Assembly (NCBI GenBank): GCA_030608245.1
Contig: JAUWEO010000086.1
Location: forward strand, 1-7,349
DNA: 7,349 nt
Reading direction: 5' to 3'
Origin: Candidatus Latescibacterota bacterium
GTDB taxonomy: Bacteria > Latescibacterota > MVCY01
This document shows, one piece after another, positions 5,866 through 7,349 of the stretch; positions within the stretch are counted from its first letter, which is position 1; each line of letters starts with the position of its first letter. The position numbers and the translations under genes were made by a program. The notes below the pieces were generated by a model. It made no database searches and was not told the DNA's origin. It saw only the letters and a program-made list of their open reading frames with translations.

Positions 5866-6296
5866 GACCTTTTAAGTTTGTCATAGTCGTTCTATTCTGT
5901 TTTTTCACCGGTGCATCTGTCAGCATAGCAGAGACATCCCCTCAGCAGGCCGAGGTCAAATCTCCCACTGGGGCGGCGGTTCGCTCCGCTCTGTTTCCCG
6001 GATGGGGACAATTCTACAACCGAAAGCCCTTCAAGGGGACTCTGTTTCTCTGCGCCGAATCCCTTCTCCTCACCCAAATAGTGCTTGAACAAAGGCGTAC
6101 TCAAGATAATGCTCCCTCTCGCCGGCGCGAAAATACCTTCATCCTCTGGTGGACCGGGATTAAACTCTATGGCATCATAGATGCCTATATCGATGCTCAT
6201 CTCTATGGTTTGAACAGAAATGCCCCTCTGGCCGTCGGCGTTATCCCAAGTATGGAGACAGATCGGATTATGCTGTTCTACCAGTTCTGTTTTTGA
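5862..6296 (+). CDS. DUF5683-like small membrane protein, 144 aa, TTG start
   Basis: It starts at a TTG overlapping the kinase stop (TTGA), with GGAGG at 5848-5852, 9 nt upstream. Residues 1-23 are a signal peptide or N-terminal membrane segment (FVIVVLFCFFTGASVSIA, probable cleavage before ETSP). The motif SALFPGWGQFYNRKPFKG (42-59) followed by a hydrophobic stretch (60-75) and FILWWTGIKLYGIIDAYIDAHLYG (93-116) are hallmarks of DUF5683-type proteins, common in the FCB group. Between them lies a basic, soluble segment (QRRTQDNAPSRRRE). The C-terminus ends in an amphipathic strand with terminal aromatic residue (MLFYQFCF). The function of the family is not known. Being coupled to a sugar kinase may only mean shared transcription. 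A GTGCC/GGCAC hairpin follows the stop by 6 nt. Confidence 0.8.
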   Translation: MRPFKFVIVVLFCFFTGASVSIAETSPQQAEVKSPTGAAVRSALFPGWGQFYNRKPFKGTLFLCAESLLLTQIVLEQRRTQDNAPSRRRENTFILWWTGIKLYGIIDAYIDAHLYGLNRNAPLAVGVIPSMETDRIMLFYQFCF

Positions 6297-6302
6297 TCCA
6301 GC

Positions 6303-6317
6303 GTGCCAAGCAGGCAC
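6303..6317 (+). terminator. Short hairpin just past the kinase operon
   Basis: GTGCC (6303-6307), loop AAGCA, GGCAC (6313-6317): a perfect but short 5-bp stem 6 nt after the stop codon. There is no U-tract, so it is at best a weak or factor-assisted end signal. Confidence 0.25.
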
Positions 6318-6533
6318 CACAGACTCAGATCGCTGAACACCCCCACTGCAAAGCTCTTTCCCCTATTCCGTCAGTTTCTCCTTTGCTGACTCTTTCCTGC
6401 TCAACGCTTCCGTTTGCCATTTAGGCTTTCTATTGTCATTATGGCATAGTTCTATTGAACAATTGACACAGCGGTATCTTCTCTCCACAAGGTGATAAAA
6501 TTTTCTTGGTCCGCCGTTAACCCATAATAATAG

Positions 6534-6539
6534 TATAAT
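6534..6539 (+). promoter_or_regulatory. Consensus -10 box TATAAT ahead of hsp20
   Basis: TATAAT is perfect, but the 17-nt position upstream holds CCGCCG, not a -35 hexamer, and no extended-10 TG is present. The overlapping CTTGGT (6505-6510) and ACCCATAAT (6520-6528) are reminiscent of sigma32 elements CTTGAA and CCCCAT, but their spacing is several bases too short. The region is probably the promoter; the sigma factor cannot be decided. Confidence 0.45.
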
Positions 6540-6655
6540 TACTGTCTGTCCTGGAGAAATCTTTTTCCTTTCTCGGGATTTGGCACGGGGATTGCTCTAC
6601 TTCTCAGTAGAAAGATAAGACAACCGTTCCCCAGGGAAGGAAACCCCTCGGGGCC

Positions 6656-6683
6656 AATTACTCTTAACAAAAAGGAGGTAATT
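6656..6683 (+). promoter_or_regulatory. Candidate RNA thermometer covering the hsp20 Shine-Dalgarno
   Basis: AATTAC (6656-6661) pairs fully with GTAATT (6678-6683). After a single bulged G at 6677, TCTT (6662-6665) pairs with AGGA (6673-6676) including one U-G. The loop is AACAAAA (6666-6672). The ten-pair, A/U-rich stem thus hides the whole AAGGAGGT site and ends 3 nt before the ATG. A hairpin with a bulged G and weak pairs over the Shine-Dalgarno, directly upstream of a small heat-shock gene, is the known design of ROSE and fourU thermometers. This one matches the logic, not an exact family consensus. Confidence 0.6.
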
Positions 6684-6686
6684 ATA

Positions 6687-7139
6687 ATGGCACTGGTAAG
6701 ATGGAGACCACGGGGAAATTTTGTCGACGTCAGAGATGAGGTCGACAGGCTCTTTGACACTTTCCTGCCTGCTGAATTTAAAGCGGAGCATCCTGTAACT
6801 GCTGCCTGGGTACCTCGTGTGGACGTAGCTGAGACCGACAATGAAGTTATCGTCACCATGGAGCTTCCGGGGGTCGAGCGCAAAGATGCCAAACTGAGCG
6901 TCGAGGATAATGTGCTGACCATCGGCGGCGAAAAGAAGCAGGAGAAAGAAATCAAAGAGAAGAATTACCATTGCGTAGAAAGGCGCTATGGAACATTCGG
7001 TCGCTCTTTTGTTCTGCCAACCAGAATTCAGGCCGACAAGGTGAAAGCAACCTTCAAGGATGGGATCTTGACCATAAAGCTGCCAAAGATAGAAGAGGCA
7101 AAGAGCAAAGAGATCCCCATTGAGATTCAGAGCAGTTAA
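6687..7139 (+). CDS. hsp20: Small heat-shock protein, Hsp20/alpha-crystallin family, 150 aa
   Basis: An ATP-independent cytoplasmic holdase that binds unfolding proteins and hands them to DnaK. The ATG follows AAGGAGGT (6672-6679) by 7 nt. Residues 1-40 are the variable N-terminal arm (MALVRWRPRGNFVDVRDEVDRLFDTF). Residues 41-135 are the alpha-crystallin domain: WVPRVDVAETDNEVIVTMEL (41-60), PGVERKDAKLSVEDNVLTI (61-79), ERRYGTFGRSFVLP (98-111) and the conserved ATFKDGILTIKLPK (121-134). Residues 143-147 (IPIEI) carry the I-x-I motif used for oligomer assembly. Length and all motifs are typical, so it should be functional. dnaK follows 158 nt downstream on the same strand, in keeping with a shared heat-shock role. 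The ribosome site lies in a hairpin that could open on heating. Confidence 0.97.
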   Translation: MALVRWRPRGNFVDVRDEVDRLFDTFLPAEFKAEHPVTAAWVPRVDVAETDNEVIVTMELPGVERKDAKLSVEDNVLTIGGEKKQEKEIKEKNYHCVERRYGTFGRSFVLPTRIQADKVKATFKDGILTIKLPKIEEAKSKEIPIEIQSS

Positions 7140-7154
7140 CCTGTGCTGCACATT

Positions 7155-7184
7155 GAGAAGGGAGCCCTGCCGGGTTCCCTTCTC
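7155..7184 (+). terminator. Hairpin after hsp20
   Basis: GAGAAGGGAGCCC (7155-7167) and GGGTTCCCTTCTC (7172-7184) form a 13-bp stem with one G-U and a 4-nt loop, 15 nt after the hsp20 stop. It is followed by GACAGATC, not a U-run, so it may slow, protect or partially end the transcript instead of ending it fully, letting some transcription reach dnaK. Confidence 0.55.
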
Positions 7185-7212
7185 GACAGATCAAAACCTG
7201 CGGTGAGTACTC

Positions 7213-7218
7213 TATAAA
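7213..7218 (+). promoter_or_regulatory. Possible -10 box TATAAA ahead of dnaK
   Basis: TATAAA matches five of six -10 bases, but no -35 hexamer is seen 16-18 nt upstream (the region reads ATCAAA or TCAAAA). A transcript from here would begin inside the left arm of the leader hairpin. It is weakly supported; dnaK may be reached mainly by readthrough from hsp20. Confidence 0.25.
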
Positions 7219-7262
7219 AGACAGGAGACAGTCCGATGAAGTTGCCTCACTTCCTGTCTTTT
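7216..7262 (+). promoter_or_regulatory. dnaK leader hairpin, possible attenuator competing with a Shine-Dalgarno-covering pairing
   Basis: AAAAGACAGGA (7216-7226) and TCCTGTCTTTT (7252-7262) are exact inverse copies around a 25-nt loop. The core GACAGGA/TCCTGTC followed by TTTT resembles a weak intrinsic terminator. An alternative pairing of TCACTTCC (7247-7254) with GGAGGTGA (7285-7292), eight contiguous pairs with one U-G, would hide the dnaK ribosome site. The two pairings share bases 7252-7254 and exclude each other. Confidence 0.4.
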
Positions 7263-7297
7263 GTGCATATACAGATCTTAATTCGGAGGTGATAGAG

Positions 7298-7349
7298 ATG
7301 GGAAAAGTAATCGGTATTGATTTGGGTACAACGAACTCCTGTGTAGCAG
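7298..7349 (+). CDS. dnaK: Chaperone protein DnaK (Hsp70), N-terminal 17 codons only
   Basis: DnaK is the ATP-driven Hsp70 chaperone that refolds proteins with DnaJ and GrpE in the cytoplasm. The ATG at 7298 is preceded by GGAGGTGAT (7285-7293), a long match to the anti-Shine-Dalgarno. The visible residues, MGKVIGIDLGTTNSCVA, are the diagnostic N-terminus with the phosphate-1 loop IDLGTTNS of the Hsp70/actin ATPase fold. The rest, roughly 600 or more residues, lies beyond the window. Its position right after hsp20 fits a heat-shock cluster. HscA or other Hsp70 paralogues share this loop, but the GKVIGIDLGTTNSCVA form is that of DnaK. Confidence 0.95.
   Translation, partial: MGKVIGIDLGTTNSCVA

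Larger units (their letters stand above)
6297..6686 (+). other. Intergenic region and long leader ahead of hsp20
   Basis: About 390 nt without a gene. It holds the weak hairpin after the kinase operon, a perfect TATAAT at 6534-6539 and then a leader of about 140 nt. The leader can form successive small hairpins: TCTACT/AGTAGA (6596-6611), TTCC/GGAA (6627-6638), CCC/GGG (6644-6653), and finally the one that covers the hsp20 ribosome site. No CIRCE inverted repeat (TTAGCACTC/GAGTGCTAA) is present. Confidence 0.55.

Noticed and set aside
5892..6320. Minus-strand 142-codon frame opposite the DUF5683-like gene
   Set aside because: The plus strand has a signal peptide, family motifs and a coupled start; the opposite frame has none.
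6463..6468. Perfect TTGACA upstream of hsp20
   Set aside because: No -10-like hexamer 16-18 nt downstream (the position reads CACAAG), and the TATAAT at 6534 is far too distant to pair with it.
6597..7151. Minus-strand frames of 138 and 184 codons opposite hsp20
   Set aside because: Shadows of the hsp20 coding frame; no start signal and no family resemblance.
1..7349. CRISPR arrays, tRNA or rRNA genes, insertion sequences
   Set aside because: No regularly spaced direct repeats of CRISPR type, no tRNA cloverleaf or rRNA stretch, and no transposase-like frame was found on either strand.

Overview
The window looks like chromosomal DNA from an uncultivated bacterium, probably of the Fibrobacteres-Chlorobi-Bacteroidetes superphylum or a neighbouring candidate phylum. 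This is inferred from gene content: a secreted lamin-tail protein ending in a FlgD-Ig/Por-type C-terminal domain (NFPNPFNPET motif), a DUF5683-type small membrane protein, a ROK sugar kinase and an hsp20-dnaK pair. Shine-Dalgarno sequences are strong (AGGAGG types), and GTG and TTG starts occur. No taxon can be fixed without a search.

Layout. (1) 1-1150, minus strand: the 5' part of purL, fused to two tandem PurS-like domains joined by a short-repeat linker. It is preceded by a near-consensus sigma70 promoter (1335-1363) with a palindrome in its spacer and a leader of about 175 nt. (2) 1151-2112: almost 1 kb without a convincing gene. It holds that promoter and leader, a REP-like hairpin, recurring ATTGAACA/CTGTCAGATA repeats, an orphan Shine-Dalgarno with a three-codon ORF, and a palindrome just ahead of the next gene. 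(3) 2113-4464, plus strand: two exported proteins, one unrecognised (263 aa) and one lamin-tail protein (416 aa), separated by a strong hairpin. (4) 4483-4731, minus strand: a small SHOCT-like-domain protein. (5) 4747-6296, plus strand: a good promoter, then a ROK kinase (probable glucokinase) overlapping by TTGA a small DUF5683-like membrane protein. (6) 6534-7349, plus strand: a heat-shock block of hsp20 and the first 17 codons of dnaK.

The most interesting reading is in the heat-shock block. The hsp20 Shine-Dalgarno is buried in an imperfect hairpin with a bulged G ending 3 nt before the AUG, which is the architecture of a ROSE/fourU-like RNA thermometer. The dnaK leader holds two mutually exclusive pairings, one of which covers the dnaK Shine-Dalgarno. 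No CIRCE element is visible, so control at the RNA level is plausible. The 2xPurS-PurL fusion is the second notable point: one chain carries the two PurS copies that the multi-subunit enzyme obtains from a separate PurS dimer. All functional calls are from reading the sequence; no search or folding program was run.
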